The notes beneath the pieces were generated by a model. That model had not been told where the DNA came from. It saw only the letters and a list, made by a program, of their open reading frames with translations, and did no database searches. A program made the position numbers and the translations under genes. A stretch of DNA of 64,000 nucleotides, from contig JANRJM010000003.1 in NCBI GenBank assembly GCA_033763975.1, positions 60,853 to 124,852 on the forward strand. The letters are read 5' to 3'. The stretch is from Planctomycetota bacterium (GTDB lineage: Bacteria; Planctomycetota; Phycisphaerae; Phycisphaerales; UBA1924). Numbering within the stretch: the stretch's first letter is position 1; each line of letters begins with the position of its first letter. Below, in pieces: positions 53,727-61,581 of the stretch.

Positions 53727-54713
53727 TCACCGCGCGTACGGATCTTCATCACCCGCCCGCACCGCCCGCACCATCACGACGTGCGTCCCCGCGTGCGGGA
53801 GTTCAAACTCTCCCGACGCCACCACGAACCCCGCGCGCTCGTAGAACGCCAGCGCGCTCGTCCGCGCGTTGCACCAGACGATGCCCCCCGGCCCGGAGCC
53901 GCCCCGCACCGCCGCCGACGCCGCACAGAACTTGAGCAGTGCCCGCCCGAGCCCGCAGCCGCGCCCCGGGCCGTCGGTCGCCATGCCTCGCACCTGCCAC
54001 GCGCGACCTTCCTCGTGCGCCAGCAGATGCGCCGCGAGCGCGGGCCGGGCGTCCCCCGTGGGCGGGGCGTTCTGCAGGAGCGTCGCGACGCCCGCGAGCG
54101 CGCCGTCCACGTACCCGCCGAAATGCCGCGTGCTCTCCTCGGTATCGCCGTCCCACGCCATCTCGCGGATGTCCTGGTGCGGGCGCAGCACTTTCTGGCG
54201 CAGCGCCCACGTGTGATGGGGCGGGATCCGGCGTACCTCGAGCACCGGCCCCACCGCCCCCGCGCGCCACGCCGCCCACGAGCCGAACGTCGTCCGCCAC
54301 CAGCGCCGCAGCGACAGCGCCTGCAGCAGCGCATGGCGGATCGCGTGGCGCTGGCCGCCCAGGGGCTGCTTCAGATCGAGCGTCGGGCCCATGCACCGGA
54401 ACCGGATGCCCCCGGGGATGTCCTGCGTCGCGGTCGCGAGCGGGATCTGCTCGCGCAGCGCCAGCATCACCCGCTGGGGCGTGTCGAATCCCGTCGCGTC
54501 GATCGCGATGAACTGCCCCTTCAGGTTGTGCCACAGGCGCGCGGGCGGCACGCCCGGCACGTCCCGCGGCACGACCGGCAGATCAAACACCGCCGCCTCG
54601 CGCCGCTCCACCGCCACCAGTTTCATCTCGTGCGCGTACACGCCCGCCACCTCGCGGTACGCCTCCCAGAACCGCGCGTCCCCCGCCGGATCGATGCTCG
54701 GTGGATGTGCCAC
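53727..54713 (-). CDS. Protein with C-terminal GNAT-like acetyltransferase domain
   Basis: A 328-residue cytoplasmic protein. The last 110 residues fit the GNAT fold: YVDGALAGVATLL, then RGMATDGPGRGCGLGRALLK with the acetyl-CoA-binding R/Q-x-x-G-x-G/A type loop (GRGCGLGRA), and NARTSALAFYERAGFVVASG. The first 200 residues (FWEAYREVAGVYAHEMKLVA, IPLATATQDIPGGIRFRCMG) are not recognised; their ALREQIPLATATQD part hints at a ligand-binding module. The start GTG 54713 is chosen for GGGGAGG 8-10 nt upstream. It lies 31 bp after the response regulator gene on the same strand and may be co-transcribed. Confidence 0.75.
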   Translation of the reverse strand: MAHPPSIDPAGDARFWEAYREVAGVYAHEMKLVAVERREAAVFDLPVVPRDVPGVPPARLWHNLKGQFIAIDATGFDTPQRVMLALREQIPLATATQDIPGGIRFRCMGPTLDLKQPLGGQRHAIRHALLQALSLRRWWRTTFGSWAAWRAGAVGPVLEVRRIPPHHTWALRQKVLRPHQDIREMAWDGDTEESTRHFGGYVDGALAGVATLLQNAPPTGDARPALAAHLLAHEEGRAWQVRGMATDGPGRGCGLGRALLKFCAASAAVRGGSGPGGIVWCNARTSALAFYERAGFVVASGEFELPHAGTHVVMVRAVRAGDEDPYAR

Positions 54714-54744
54714 GTCTCGCGCCTCCCCCCAATCCACCTCACGC

Positions 54745-56214
54745 CTACCGCAGCCCGTACTCGCGCAGCTTGCGGTACAGCGTCCGCTCGCCGATGCCCA
54801 GGAGCGCCGCGGCCTGCTCGCGGTTGCCGTTGGTGAGGCGCAGCGTCTCGCGGATCGCGCGCTTCTCGATCTGCTCGAGGCTCGTCCCCGCCAGGCTCGC
54901 CCCGCCGCCCGGCCCGTCGTCGGCGTCCGCGCCGTCGGCCCGCACGTCATCAGGGATGTGTCGCAGATCGATCATCGCCCGCTCGCCCGGCGCCCGCGTC
55001 TCGCTCAGGCACATGACTAGCGTGGTCCGCACCACGTTCAGCAGTTGGCGCACGTTGCCGGGCCACCCGTACGCCGTCAGGCGCATCATCGCGGTGTCCG
55101 TCACCCCGGGCACGACGACCTCCGTGGGCGAGGGGGCCAGTTCCGCCGCGTACCGGTCAACCGCGTACGCCACCAGGGGCGGGATGTCCTCGCGCCGCTC
55201 GCGCAGGGCGGGCACGTGCACGTGCGTCCCGTTGATGCGGAAGTACAGGTCCTCGCGGAACGTGCCCTGCGACGACATCGCCCGCAGGTCCCGGTTCGTC
55301 GCCGACACGAACCGCACGTCCACGTGCCGCGCCTCGTTGCTCCCCAGACGCACCACCTCGCCGCTCTCCAGCACGCGCAGCAGCTTCGACTGCATCGACA
55401 GCGGCATGTCCCCGATCTCGTCCAGGAACAGCGTCCCCCCGTCCGCGTACTCGAACACGCCCGCGCGCTCCTTGTCGGCCCCGGTAAAGGCCCCGCGCAC
55501 GTGCCCGAACAGCGCGTCCTCCAGCAGGCTCTCGCTCTGCCCCGCGCAGTTGAACGGCGCGTACCGCGCCCCGCTCCGGCGGCTCGCCCGGTGCAGCGCC
55601 TGCGCCACCAGTTCCTTGCCCGTCCCGCTCTCACCGGTGATCAGCACCGGAATGTTCGACGGCGCCACCGTCCGGATCGTCCGCAGCACGCGCCGCATCG
55701 GCTCGCTCGCCGCGATGATCCCGTCAAACCCCGCCTGCTCGATCTTTTCCTTCAGCGAATCGTTCTGGTGCCGCAGCAGCACCGTCTCCGCCGCACGGTT
55801 CACGAGGTTCCGGAACACCTCCAGGTCCAGCGGCTTCTGAATGAAGTCGTACGCCCCGAGCTTGAACGCCGCCCGCGCCGTCGGCACGTCGCCGTGCGCT
55901 GTCACCAGCACCGTCTCCGCCCCCGCCTGCAGCCGTCGCGCCGCCTCCAGCACGCGCAGCCCCGCGTCCGACCCGTCCGCCGACACCACCCCCACGCCCG
56001 CCACCTCGAACCCCGCCGAGGCGGGCATCCGCAGGTCCGTGACGATCACGTCGAACGCGCCCAGCCGCAGCTCTTCGATCGCGTCCGCGACGCTGGTCAC
56101 CACCGTGCACACGTGCCCCGGCCGGCGCAACGCGTCGGCCATCACGTCCGCGTGATCCACCTCGTCCTCGACGATCAGGACCTGCGCACGCGGGGTTTCT
56201 CGCACCGTCGACAT
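54745..56214 (-). CDS. Sigma-54-dependent response regulator (NtrC type)
   Basis: A 489-residue transcription activator. Receiver domain, residues 10-140: acidic pair in IVEDEVD, phospho-acceptor Asp in VTDLRMP, Thr in VTAHGD, Lys in FIQKPLD. It has an unusual 15-20 residue insertion after RMP (ASAGFEVAGVGVVSADGS). AAA+ domain: Walker A GESGTGKE, sigma-54 contact loop GAFTGA near residue 240, Walker B TLFLDEIGDMP, arginine fingers near FREDLYFRING. The C-terminal Fis-type helix-turn-helix is NREQAAALLGIGERTLYRKL. No partner histidine kinase is in the window. ATG 56214 has TACGAT six nt upstream, a leaderless pattern; divergent from ruvC. Confidence 0.94.
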   Translation of the reverse strand: MSTVRETPRAQVLIVEDEVDHADVMADALRRPGHVCTVVTSVADAIEELRLGAFDVIVTDLRMPASAGFEVAGVGVVSADGSDAGLRVLEAARRLQAGAETVLVTAHGDVPTARAAFKLGAYDFIQKPLDLEVFRNLVNRAAETVLLRHQNDSLKEKIEQAGFDGIIAASEPMRRVLRTIRTVAPSNIPVLITGESGTGKELVAQALHRASRRSGARYAPFNCAGQSESLLEDALFGHVRGAFTGADKERAGVFEYADGGTLFLDEIGDMPLSMQSKLLRVLESGEVVRLGSNEARHVDVRFVSATNRDLRAMSSQGTFREDLYFRINGTHVHVPALRERREDIPPLVAYAVDRYAAELAPSPTEVVVPGVTDTAMMRLTAYGWPGNVRQLLNVVRTTLVMCLSETRAPGERAMIDLRHIPDDVRADGADADDGPGGGASLAGTSLEQIEKRAIRETLRLTNGNREQAAALLGIGERTLYRKLREYGLR

Positions 56215-56266
56215 CCGCCCATCGTAGTTTCCGCTCCGCACCCTCGCGCACCCGATACTCTCACCC

Positions 56267-56758
56267 GTGCGCGTCCTCGGCCTGGATCCCGGCCTCCGCA
56301 TCACCGGCTACGCCTGCATCGCGCCGGGCGCCCGCACGCTCACGCTCATCGAGGCCGGCGTCATCCGCCTCGCGCCCTCCAGCGGCCCGGCCCGCCCCGT
56401 CTCGCACCGCCTCGCCGAACTCGACCGCGACCTGCGCGATCTGCTGGCCCGCGTCCAGCCCGACCTTGTCGCCGTCGAGGGCCTCTTCGCCCACCCGGCC
56501 CACCCCGCCACCGCCATCGCCATGGCCCACGCGCGGGGCGTCATCCTGCTCGCCGTCGCCCAGAGCGCGATCCCACTGGCCGAGCTCAAACCCGCCGCCG
56601 TCAAGAAGGCGCTCACGGGCTCGGGCCGCGCCGACAAGCCCCAGATGCAGCGCGCCATCCAGCACGCGTTCGACCTCGCCGAGCCGCCCGAGCCCCCGGA
56701 CGTCGCCGACGCGCTGGCGATCGCGTACGCCGCACTTCACCGCGCGCCGGTGACCTGA
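56267..56758 (+). CDS. ruvC: Crossover junction endodeoxyribonuclease RuvC
   Basis: A 163-residue resolvase cutting Holliday junctions. Catalytic acids: Asp7 in VLGLDPGLRITGYA, Glu in LVAVEGLFAHP near residue 69, and the C-terminal DVADALAIAYAAL pair. The KPAAVKKALTGSGRADKPQM stretch matches the DNA-contacting region. Start GTG 56267 has GATACT seven nt upstream and no Shine-Dalgarno. It is divergent from the response regulator gene with 52 bp between start codons. ruvA and ruvB are not in the window. Confidence 0.94.
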   Translation: MRVLGLDPGLRITGYACIAPGARTLTLIEAGVIRLAPSSGPARPVSHRLAELDRDLRDLLARVQPDLVAVEGLFAHPAHPATAIAMAHARGVILLAVAQSAIPLAELKPAAVKKALTGSGRADKPQMQRAIQHAFDLAEPPEPPDVADALAIAYAALHRAPVT

Positions 56759-56773
56759 GCCGCTTCCTGCACG

Positions 56774-56794
56774 AGCCCGAAGCGCACGCGAGGG
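56774..56794. repeat. Short planctomycete-type dispersed repeat, copy 2
   Basis: AGCCCGAAGCG followed by CACGCGAGGG is the reverse complement of the repeat at 510-530 with two mismatches. It lies just after ruvC and 57 bp from a terminator. Apart from this repeat and that terminator, I see nothing in the gap 56759-56915. Confidence 0.5.
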
Positions 56795-56850
56795 CCATGC
56801 GGCCCAGCACTCGCCGCTTCGCCGCGTTCCCAACTCACTTTCTTCGCCCC

Positions 56851-56884
56851 AAAAAAGAAACACGCCCGCGCTGCCGCGGGCGTG
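56851..56884 (-). terminator. Rho-independent terminator after the PEP-CTERM/DUF4114 gene
   Basis: A perfect 10-bp stem (CACGCCCGCG / CGCGGGCGTG) with a 4-base loop is followed on the minus strand by TTTCTTTTTT. It begins 32 bp after the stop codon at 56916. Confidence 0.88.
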
Positions 56885-56915
56885 CGTCGATCAACTGTGC
56901 AGGGAGTCAGCAGTC

Positions 56916-57752
56916 TCAGGCCGAGCGGCGGCGGCGGAACGCCAGCACGCCGAGGCCGGCCATGCTCAGGCCCGCGCCGGTCGGCAGCGGAATCACGACG
57001 AGCTCCATGACCAGATCGTTGAAGTCGCGGTCATCGGGGCTGCCACCCTGGTTGATGTCCTCGAAAGCCACCACGAAGCGACGACCGCCGCCCGCCCCGA
57101 GGATCTCCCACGCCACCATCTGGTCACGCTGCGCGACGTTGAGAGCCGCGTACGAATAGTGGGCGTTGTTGGTGCCCGCGGCGTTGTTCGCGCGCATCCA
57201 CATGAAGCTCACGGGGCTGCCGATGTTGACCAGCGTGCCCGCGGCCGGATCGTTGTACCCGGAGGCCACGGACGTCACGCCGCCGGTGAAGCCGCCCGCC
57301 GTCAGCGACGTGCGGTAGCCGAAGAACTGCGAGTACCCCGCATACCGGGCCCGCGCCTCGAGGCGCACCGTGCCGTCGCTCCACACCTGGTCGAGGTCGC
57401 CACCCGCGCCCGACACGCCGCCGGCGAGGTTGAAGACATTTGCCAGCGCCGACGGGCTGCCCGCGTTGAAGTCCTCGATGCGACGAGCAGTGACGCTGCC
57501 GTTGAGGAACAGATCGCCATTGATCGAGCCCGTGATGCCCGCGGTGCTCGTCGTCCCGTTGTACATGCGGCTCAGAATGTTCACCAGGCTGTTCGGCCCG
57601 CCGTTCTCACCGCTCGGCGCGCCGTTGCCGCCGCCGGTCACCGCGCCGCGCGTCGCCGCCGACGAGCCGATGTTCACCGTCGTATACCCGGCCTGAGCCG
57701 TGGCAGCCGCCACCAGCAGGGCCACGCCCCCAACACTCATCACGCGATTCAT
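56916..57752 (-). CDS. PEP-CTERM secreted protein with DUF4114-like domain
   Basis: A 278-residue exported protein. Signal peptide MNRVMSVGGVALLVAAATAQAG. C-terminal sorting tail PLPTGAGLSMAGLGVLAFRR with an RRRR end, as in exosortase substrates. Residues about 220-250 (VVAFEDINQGGSPDDRDFND) match the DUF4114 motif, which is probably calcium binding. The middle is Gly/Ala/Asn-rich. AAGGGAG lies about 5 nt before the ATG. A terminator follows. No LacI-type operator is seen upstream, so unlike the 8773-9675 gene it is outside the sugar regulon. Role at the cell surface is unknown. Confidence 0.87.
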   Translation of the reverse strand: MNRVMSVGGVALLVAAATAQAGYTTVNIGSSAATRGAVTGGGNGAPSGENGGPNSLVNILSRMYNGTTSTAGITGSINGDLFLNGSVTARRIEDFNAGSPSALANVFNLAGGVSGAGGDLDQVWSDGTVRLEARARYAGYSQFFGYRTSLTAGGFTGGVTSVASGYNDPAAGTLVNIGSPVSFMWMRANNAAGTNNAHYSYAALNVAQRDQMVAWEILGAGGGRRFVVAFEDINQGGSPDDRDFNDLVMELVVIPLPTGAGLSMAGLGVLAFRRRRSA

Positions 57753-57976
57753 CGTTTCTCCCTTCCTGCGTCCAGCGCGAACAAAGGCGCCGTCCGGTGT
57801 TTCTTCCCCTTCCCGCGATTGCGGGGATCTCCGGGCTCATAGTACCCTACCCGCGGATACTCACGCAACCCTACCATGTGAAAATCCCCCGGCTTCGCAG
57901 TATCTTGGCGCAGTTCGAACACGCCCGTTGAGGGGATGTCGGTCTCCGAACATAATGCTAATGAGACGCGCGGTGA

Positions 57977-58600
57977 TTATCCGCTCAGTCGGCCGAGCGA
58001 TCGCTCGACGCACGCCGCGACCGCCTTGGCGATCACGTCGCACTCGACATTCACTTCATCCCCCGCCCGCAACTCCGCCAGCGTGGTCCGCGCGAGCGTC
58101 TCAGGAATGAGCGCAACTTCGATTTCTGTTTCGCCGACTTCTGCCAGTGTCAACGATACGCCGTCCAGGCACACGCTTCCCTTGGGGATCATTGCCCGCA
58201 TGAACTCTGGGCCCGCCGCGACCCGCAGTCGCCACCCGCGCGGGCCATCCTCGCCGTTGAACCGCACAACGCCGACGCCGTCGACGTGCCCCTGCACGAT
58301 GTGCCCGCCGAGGAATCCTCCCGCCGGCAGCGCGTGTTCCAGGTTCACCCGTCGTCCGGGGCGCCAATCCCGAATCGTGGTCTTGGCGAGCGTTTCGGGC
58401 ACGGCCTCGAACACCAGCCGCCAGCCGACCACCTCGCCCACCACCGTGAGGCAGCACCCCGCCACGCAGATCGAGTCGCCCGCCCGCGGCACGTGATCCC
58501 ACCTCGACGCGTCCACCTCCAGGCGCACGACCCCCGCGCGGCCTTCGGCGGGCCCCGACGCCACGACTCGTCCCACGTACTGCACCAATCCCGTGAACAT
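57977..58600 (-). CDS. ribE: Riboflavin synthase, alpha subunit
   Basis: A 207-residue enzyme dismutating two 6,7-dimethyl-8-ribityllumazines to riboflavin. It opens with the family signature MFTGLVQYVGRV. The two lumazine-binding barrels show GDSICVAGCCLTVVGEVVGW and GGHIVQGHVDGVGVV in the first half, and GSVCLDGVSLTLAEVGETEI in the second. Length is standard. No leader for an FMN riboswitch is present: the ATG is preceded by TACCGT five nt upstream and no Shine-Dalgarno. Other rib genes are not in the window. Confidence 0.95.
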   Translation of the reverse strand: MFTGLVQYVGRVVASGPAEGRAGVVRLEVDASRWDHVPRAGDSICVAGCCLTVVGEVVGWRLVFEAVPETLAKTTIRDWRPGRRVNLEHALPAGGFLGGHIVQGHVDGVGVVRFNGEDGPRGWRLRVAAGPEFMRAMIPKGSVCLDGVSLTLAEVGETEIEVALIPETLARTTLAELRAGDEVNVECDVIAKAVAACVERSLGRLSG

Positions 58601-58618
58601 GGCGGACGGTACGCGCAG

Positions 58619-58647
58619 TTGACCCCGGACCCAAAGTCCTCGATACT
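58619..58647 (+). promoter_or_regulatory. Predicted promoter of the propeller lipoprotein gene
   Basis: TTGACC (58619-58624), 17-bp spacer, GATACT (58642-58647). It points toward the gene starting at 58745 and lies in the gap divergent to ribE. Confidence 0.45.
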
Positions 58648-58744
58648 CCTGTCCCCCTCGCCGCCGCGGCGTGCGAGGATGCGCACATACCGTCCCCGCA
58701 GTTGCACCTTCCGGCGTCGCCGGACCATGTGGAGTAGCCCCCGG

Positions 58745-59914
58745 ATGCGCCGACGCCGCCAGTCAACCGTGTTCGCCGCCCTCACCCTCGCGCTCGCGTG
58801 CGGATCGGTGGCCCCGCTGTCCGCCTGTGCCGCGCGGCCCCGTTCCGACGCCGGCGACCCGCCCGCGTCGCAACCCACGACGCAGCCGGCGACTGAATCC
58901 CGCTTCCCCGTCGTGCATTCCGACTGGGGCAAGGTGGGCTACCGCCTCGACTGGGTCGGGTTCCCCTTCGGCGTCAGCGTGAAGAGCCGCTCCGTCGTCG
59001 CGATGTCGCTCTACCCCGACATCGCCGTCGTGCAGGAGTCGGGCAGCGTCGTATCGGCCATCGAGACCAGCAACGGGCAGAACCGCTGGGCGGCGGAACT
59101 CACCGGCCCGCTCACGAAGTGGGTCGGCGTCGTCCGCGAATCCAGCGATGCCGGGCGGCTGCTCGTCTGCAGCGAGTCCGAGATGTTCATCCTGGCCCCG
59201 GGCACGGGCAACATCCTGGGGCGCGAGCCGCTCTCGCGGGTGGTGAACACCTCGCCGGTGCTCGTCGATTCGCTGGCGGTGTTCGGCACGTCGACGGGCG
59301 TGGTGCAGAGCCACATCATCGGGCGCGGGCTTCCCTCGTGGGGCTTCGCGTCGCGCGGCGCGATCGACGCGGATCCGGTGCTCGTGGGCGCACAGATCGC
59401 CACCGTCTCGCAAGGCGGAGACGTGACGTTCCTGTCGACCTCGGGCGAACTGGTCGGGCGTGCCCGCGTGTTCGGCCCGCTCGACAACAACCCCGTGACC
59501 GACGGCGAGCGCCTCTACATCGCCTCGCGCGACCAGTCCGTCTGGTGCTTCGACACCGCCGGAAATCTCGTCTGGCGTCATCGCACGCCGCACCCGCTCT
59601 CCGCCCAGCCCGCGCTGCACGACGGCGTGCTGTACGTCGACCTTGGGCCCGGCGGGCTCACGGCGTTCGACGCCGTTTCCGGCGAGGTCAAGTGGGCCGC
59701 CAAGGACGTGCACGGCACGCCGATCGCGCTGCGCGACCGCCGGCTGGTGGTCCGCGATGCGGCGGGTCTGACCGTGGTCGACCCCGCGCGTGGCGACGCG
59801 ATCGCGCGGATCGAACTGCCCGGCGTGGCCCGCGTGATGGCCGACGGGTTTATCGACCCCAACATCTACGCCATCTCCGACGCCGGCGTCCTCGCCAAGT
59901 TCATGCCCCGCTGA
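58745..59914 (+). CDS. PQQ-type beta-propeller lipoprotein
   Basis: A 389-residue exported protein. After a basic start (MRRRRQSTV) comes a hydrophobic stretch and a lipobox-like LSAC (Cys near residue 25), then a Pro/Thr-rich linker. From residue 60 on there are propeller blades with typical PQQ-repeat text: VVSAIETSNGQNRWAAELTG, LYIASRDQSVWCFDTAGNLV, LTAFDAVSGEVKWAAKDVHG. It resembles BamB-like or PQQ-binding-like repeat proteins, but no enzyme residues are evident, so a scaffold role is more likely. ATG 58745 is chosen for the signal peptide; 58727 and 58679 are in-frame alternatives. purH follows 17 bp later. Confidence 0.82.
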   Translation: MRRRRQSTVFAALTLALACGSVAPLSACAARPRSDAGDPPASQPTTQPATESRFPVVHSDWGKVGYRLDWVGFPFGVSVKSRSVVAMSLYPDIAVVQESGSVVSAIETSNGQNRWAAELTGPLTKWVGVVRESSDAGRLLVCSESEMFILAPGTGNILGREPLSRVVNTSPVLVDSLAVFGTSTGVVQSHIIGRGLPSWGFASRGAIDADPVLVGAQIATVSQGGDVTFLSTSGELVGRARVFGPLDNNPVTDGERLYIASRDQSVWCFDTAGNLVWRHRTPHPLSAQPALHDGVLYVDLGPGGLTAFDAVSGEVKWAAKDVHGTPIALRDRRLVVRDAAGLTVVDPARGDAIARIELPGVARVMADGFIDPNIYAISDAGVLAKFMPR

Positions 59915-59931
59915 CGGGCACGGAGCCCGTC

Positions 59932-61521
59932 ATGCGACTCCCCATCCGGCGTGCGCTCCTGTCGGTCTCTGACAAGGCCGGGCTTGTGCCCTTCGCGGCG
60001 GCGCTCGCGCGCCGGCAGATCGAGATCATCTCCACCGGCGGCACCGCCGCCGCCCTCCGCGCCGCGGGCATCCAGGTCACGACCATCGACGCGCTGACCG
60101 GGTTCCCGGAGATCCTGGACGGCCGGGTGAAGACGCTGCACCCGGCGGTGCACGCCGGGCTGCTGGCGGTGCGCGACAGCGCCGCCCACGCCGCCCAGCT
60201 CGAGCAGCACGCCATCGGCACGATCGACCTCGTGTGCGTGAACCTGTACCCGTTCGAGCAGACGGTCGCCCGCCCCGACGTCACGCGCGCCGAAGCCATC
60301 GAGCAGATCGACATCGGGGGCCCCTCGATGATCCGCTCGGCCGCGAAGAACCACGCGTTCGTCACCGTCGTCACGGCCCCGGCGCAGTACGACCGGGTGC
60401 TGCACGAGCTCGACTTGCACAACGGCGAGACGACCCCCGCCCTGCGCGCCGAACTGGCGCGCGAGGCGTTCGCCCTCACAAGCCGCTACGACGCCGCGAT
60501 CGCGGCGTACCTCACCGACGCCGGCGATGCGCGCTTCCCCCCGCTGCTCACGCTCACGTGCGTCAAGGTCGACGACCTGCGTTACGGCGAGAACCCGCAC
60601 CAGGCCGCCGCCCTCTACCGGCGCGTCGGCAGGGCGCCCGCGGGCACGGTCCCGCTGGCGGAGCAGTTGCACGGGAAGGAGCTCAGCTACAACAATCTGA
60701 ACGACGCGCACGCGGCGTTGTCGCTGGCGCGGGCGCTCGCGTCGCTCGATCCCGCGCGGGCCGCCGCCGCCATCATCAAGCACGCGAACCCCTGCGGGGC
60801 CGCCCTCGCGAACGACGCCCGCACGGCCATCGACCAGGCGATCGCGGGCGACCCGATCGCCGCGTACGGGGGGATTCTGGCGTTGAGTGCGCCCCTCGAC
60901 GCCGACGCCGCGGATCGCCTGAACACCAAGGACGTGTTCCTCGAGGTCGTCCTGGCACCGGATTATGACGCCGACGCCCTGGCGACCCTGCGGGCGCGCT
61001 CGGCCAACCTTCGGATCCTGCGGGTGGGGCCGGAGGTCGGGCCGCCCGAGCCGCTGGAACTGCGGTCGATCCCCGGCGGGCTCTTGGTGCAGGAGCGCGA
61101 CCTGCGTCTCGCCCACGCGGACGAGTACGTGCGCCGCGCCGGGCCGGCGCCGACGCCCGAGGCCCTCGATCTCGCGCGGTTCCTCGAGTGCGTGGCCCGC
61201 GCGCTGGTGAGCAACGCGGTCTGCATCGGGGCCCGGGGCGAATCCGGCGCCGCGATGCTCGTGGGGGCCGGGGCGGGGCAGATGGACCGCGTGACCGCCT
61301 GCCGCCTGGCGGTGGAGAAGGCCGGGCGTCACGCGTCGGGCGCGGTCGCGTTCTCCGACGCGTTCTTCCCGTTCCCCGACGGCCCGGAGATCCTGATCGA
61401 CGCGGGCGTCCGCACGATCGTGCACCCGGGGGGGTCGAAGCGCGACGACGAGACGTTCGCCCTGTGCGAGGCCCGGGGCGTGACGTGCCTCACGACCGGC
61501 CTGCGGCACTTCCGGCATTAG
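59932..61521 (+). CDS. purH: Bifunctional AICAR transformylase / IMP cyclohydrolase
   Basis: A 529-residue enzyme for the last two steps of IMP synthesis. The N-terminal cyclohydrolase (MGS-like) domain shows ALLSVSDKAGLVPFAAAL, EIISTGGTAAALRAAGI, DGRVKTLHPAVHAGLLAVRD and VNLYPFEQTVA. The C-terminal transformylase shows LRYGENPHQAAALYR, LSYNNLNDAHAALSLA, IIKHANPCGAALA (catalytic Lys and His) and FSDAFFPFPDGPEIL. Length is standard. GGAG lies about 8 nt before ATG 59932. It may be co-transcribed with the propeller gene. Confidence 0.96.
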   Translation: MRLPIRRALLSVSDKAGLVPFAAALARRQIEIISTGGTAAALRAAGIQVTTIDALTGFPEILDGRVKTLHPAVHAGLLAVRDSAAHAAQLEQHAIGTIDLVCVNLYPFEQTVARPDVTRAEAIEQIDIGGPSMIRSAAKNHAFVTVVTAPAQYDRVLHELDLHNGETTPALRAELAREAFALTSRYDAAIAAYLTDAGDARFPPLLTLTCVKVDDLRYGENPHQAAALYRRVGRAPAGTVPLAEQLHGKELSYNNLNDAHAALSLARALASLDPARAAAAIIKHANPCGAALANDARTAIDQAIAGDPIAAYGGILALSAPLDADAADRLNTKDVFLEVVLAPDYDADALATLRARSANLRILRVGPEVGPPEPLELRSIPGGLLVQERDLRLAHADEYVRRAGPAPTPEALDLARFLECVARALVSNAVCIGARGESGAAMLVGAGAGQMDRVTACRLAVEKAGRHASGAVAFSDAFFPFPDGPEILIDAGVRTIVHPGGSKRDDETFALCEARGVTCLTTGLRHFRH

Positions 61522-61535
61522 CCGCGAGGACGTAC

Positions 61536-61564
61536 TTGTCCCTCCCGCGCGGTGCTCGTAGAAT
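61536..61564 (+). promoter_or_regulatory. Predicted promoter of the HNH endonuclease gene
   Basis: TTGTCC (61536-61541), 17-bp spacer, TAGAAT (61559-61564), followed by GGAG and the ATG at 61582. The position supports 61582 rather than GTG 61552 as the start. Confidence 0.55.
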
Positions 61565-61581
61565 TCCCTCCGGAGAGTGCC

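Noticed and set aside
57753..57976. Possible FMN riboswitch near ribE
   Set aside because: This gap is downstream of ribE, not upstream. The true upstream side has a -10-like box directly at the start codon and no room for a riboswitch. I see no gene or clear signal in this 224-bp gap apart from the Shine-Dalgarno of the gene at 57752.
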